This document shows positions 62,925 through 64,000 of a DNA stretch of 64,000 nucleotides, in pieces; positions within the stretch are counted from its first letter, which is position 1; every line of letters begins with the position of its first letter. The position numbers and the translations under genes were made by a program. The DNA is taken from the NCBI RefSeq assembly GCF_017377775.1, contig NZ_JAFVLN010000003.1, positions 558,001 to 622,000 of the forward strand, in the 5' to 3' direction. The notes below the pieces were generated by a model. That model was given only the letters and a program-made list of their open reading frames with translations, searched no databases and was not told the DNA's origin. Source of the DNA: Streptomyces sp. VRA16 Mangrove soil (GTDB taxonomy: Bacteria > Actinomycetota > Actinomycetes > Streptomycetales > Streptomycetaceae).

Positions 62925-64000
62925 GTGGCCGTTCGACTGGAGATGCACGTGGCCGGGCGCATCGAGGATTACGCACTCATCGGGGACATGCAGACCGCAG
63001 CACTGGTCTGCCGGGACGGGACAGTGGACTGGCTGTGCCTGCCCCGCTTCGACTCGCATGCCATTTTCGCCGGGCTGCTCGGCACCGAGGACCACGGCTT
63101 CTGGCGCCTGGGCCCGGCCCATGCGGCGGACGCCGAGCCACCGGCGGCGACCCGGCGCACGTACCGGGGCGACTCGCTGATCCTGGAGTCGGAGTGGGAG
63201 ACGCCACGCGGCACGGTCCGGGTCACGGACTTCATGCCGCCGCGTGACGGCGCGCCGCAGCTGACCCGGATCGTGGAGGGGGTCAGCGGCCGGGTGCCGA
63301 TGCGTTCGGCGCTGCGGATGCGGTTCTCGTACGGCCGGATCACGCCGTGGGTGCACAAGGTGGACGGGCGTACGGTCGCGGTGGCCGGGCCCGACTCCGT
63401 GTGGCTGGATTCCGACGCCGAGACGTACGGCAAGAACCTGACGACGTACTCGGACTTCACGGTGGCGCCCGGTGACCGGATCGCGTTCACCATCCAGTGG
63501 CAGCCCTCGCACCGCGAGCAGCCGCCGCTGCCGGACCCCGAAGGGGCCCTCACGGCGACGGAGGACTTCTGGCGGGAGTGGGTGGAGCACTGTACGTACC
63601 ACGGCCCCTACCGCGAGTCCGTGGTCCGCTCCCTCATCACGCTGAAGGCGCTGACGTACGCGCCGACCGGCGGCATCGTCGCCGCGCCCACCACGTCCCT
63701 GCCGGAGGAGATCGGCGGCGTCCGCAACTGGGACTACCGCTACACCTGGCTGCGGGACGCGGCCATCACCCTCTCCTCGCTGCTGCGCACCGGGTACCGG
63801 GAGGAGGCGCGGGCGTGGCGCGAGTGGCTGCTGCGGGCCGTCGCGGGTGACCCGGAGAACCTGCAGATCATGTACGGCATCGCGGGCGAGCGGGAGCTCG
63901 GCGAGGCGGAGCTGGACTGGCTGCCCGGGTACGAGAACTCGGCGCCCGTGCGGGTCGGCAACGGGGCGGCGCACCAGCTCCAGCTCGACGTCTACGGCGA
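62925..64000 (+). CDS. GH15 family glycoside hydrolase, trehalase-like (partial)
   Basis: 358 codons visible, cut by the window end. The N-terminal domain reads 'RIEDYALIGDMQTAALVCRDGTVDWLCLPRFDSHAIFAGLLG', as in GH15 trehalase/glucoamylase-like proteins of actinobacteria. The catalytic barrel has begun ('GVRNWDYRYTWLRDAAITLSSLL'). Mycobacterial and Streptomyces relatives hydrolyse trehalose. The start is uncertain: the GTG at 62925 has AGGGG eight bases upstream, while the ATG at 62943 is in the conserved region but has no spaced ribosome site. It lies downstream of a TTGAC-rich regulatory region. Confidence 0.88.
   Translation, partial: MAVRLEMHVAGRIEDYALIGDMQTAALVCRDGTVDWLCLPRFDSHAIFAGLLGTEDHGFWRLGPAHAADAEPPAATRRTYRGDSLILESEWETPRGTVRVTDFMPPRDGAPQLTRIVEGVSGRVPMRSALRMRFSYGRITPWVHKVDGRTVAVAGPDSVWLDSDAETYGKNLTTYSDFTVAPGDRIAFTIQWQPSHREQPPLPDPEGALTATEDFWREWVEHCTYHGPYRESVVRSLITLKALTYAPTGGIVAAPTTSLPEEIGGVRNWDYRYTWLRDAAITLSSLLRTGYREEARAWREWLLRAVAGDPENLQIMYGIAGERELGEAELDWLPGYENSAPVRVGNGAAHQLQLDVYG

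Overview
The window is a piece of a Streptomyces chromosome. Evidence: very high GC with GC-biased third positions, many GTG and TTG starts, four-base ATGA or GTGA stop/start overlaps, two streptogrisin-type proteases, a complete cvn conservon (sensor kinase, roadblock, DUF742, GTPase), a SepF paralogue, paired Rpf-like transglycosylases, and the block tyrA-cmk-plsC-der ... rluB-scpB-scpA-parA-ald-STAND-nudix-pyrG. From general knowledge that block resembles the S. coelicolor chromosome around SCO1749-SCO1776. It is core or near-core chromosome, with no prophage, CRISPR array, insertion sequence, tRNA or rRNA found. The order is broken by accessory islets.

Layout. 1-9 kb: an ATPase, the fermentative enzyme AdhE with a perfect Rex-type operator upstream, two secreted serine proteases (SprD- and SprB-like), a decayed NACHT-type NTPase remnant, a band-7 protein and a DUF1684 protein. 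9-14 kb: a polar amino acid ABC importer whose ATPase and permease sit in a minus-strand operon with a FAD/NAD(P)-binding protein. Its binding protein is divergent and preceded by a short Cys-terminated leader peptide, which suggests sulfur or cysteine control. 14-18 kb: the cvn operon. 18-25 kb: a DUF5685 protein with a very Cys-rich tail, SepF paralogue, MFS exporter, membrane glycosyltransferase, PAP2 phosphatase and I78 inhibitor. 25-31 kb: an orphan ctaD, a WYL regulator, a micro-ORF/ECF sigma/Cys membrane protein operon, and a GT4 glycosyltransferase with an unknown partner. 31-38 kb: a branched-chain amino acid ABC system in which LivH, LivM and LivG are one polypeptide joined by a long repeat-rich linker. 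38-41 kb: two Rpf-like cell wall lytic proteins and two conserved hypotheticals. 41-46 kb: the der-plsC-cmk-tyrA operon. 46-51 kb: a membrane cytochrome-like/Tat-Rieske pair, two RlaP-like nucleotidyltransferases, an ADP-ribosylglycohydrolase and an NrtR-type Nudix regulator. 51-57 kb: a chromosome-maintenance operon (parA, ribbon-helix-helix protein, scpA, scpB, rluB) and alanine dehydrogenase. 57-64 kb: a STAND/TPR protein, ADP-ribose pyrophosphatase, CTP synthase and a GH15 trehalase-like enzyme cut by the window end.

How the parts may work together. AdhE with its Rex site points to redox-controlled fermentation. The best candidates for less-described biology are the RlaP/ADP-ribosylglycohydrolase/NrtR cluster (47.98-51.32 kb), the DUF6529-Rieske pair, the micro-ORF/ECF/Cys-protein operon, the leader-peptide-controlled transporter with its flavoprotein, and the repeat-linked Liv fusion. 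Functions are from recognisable motifs and remembered family features; no database search was run.
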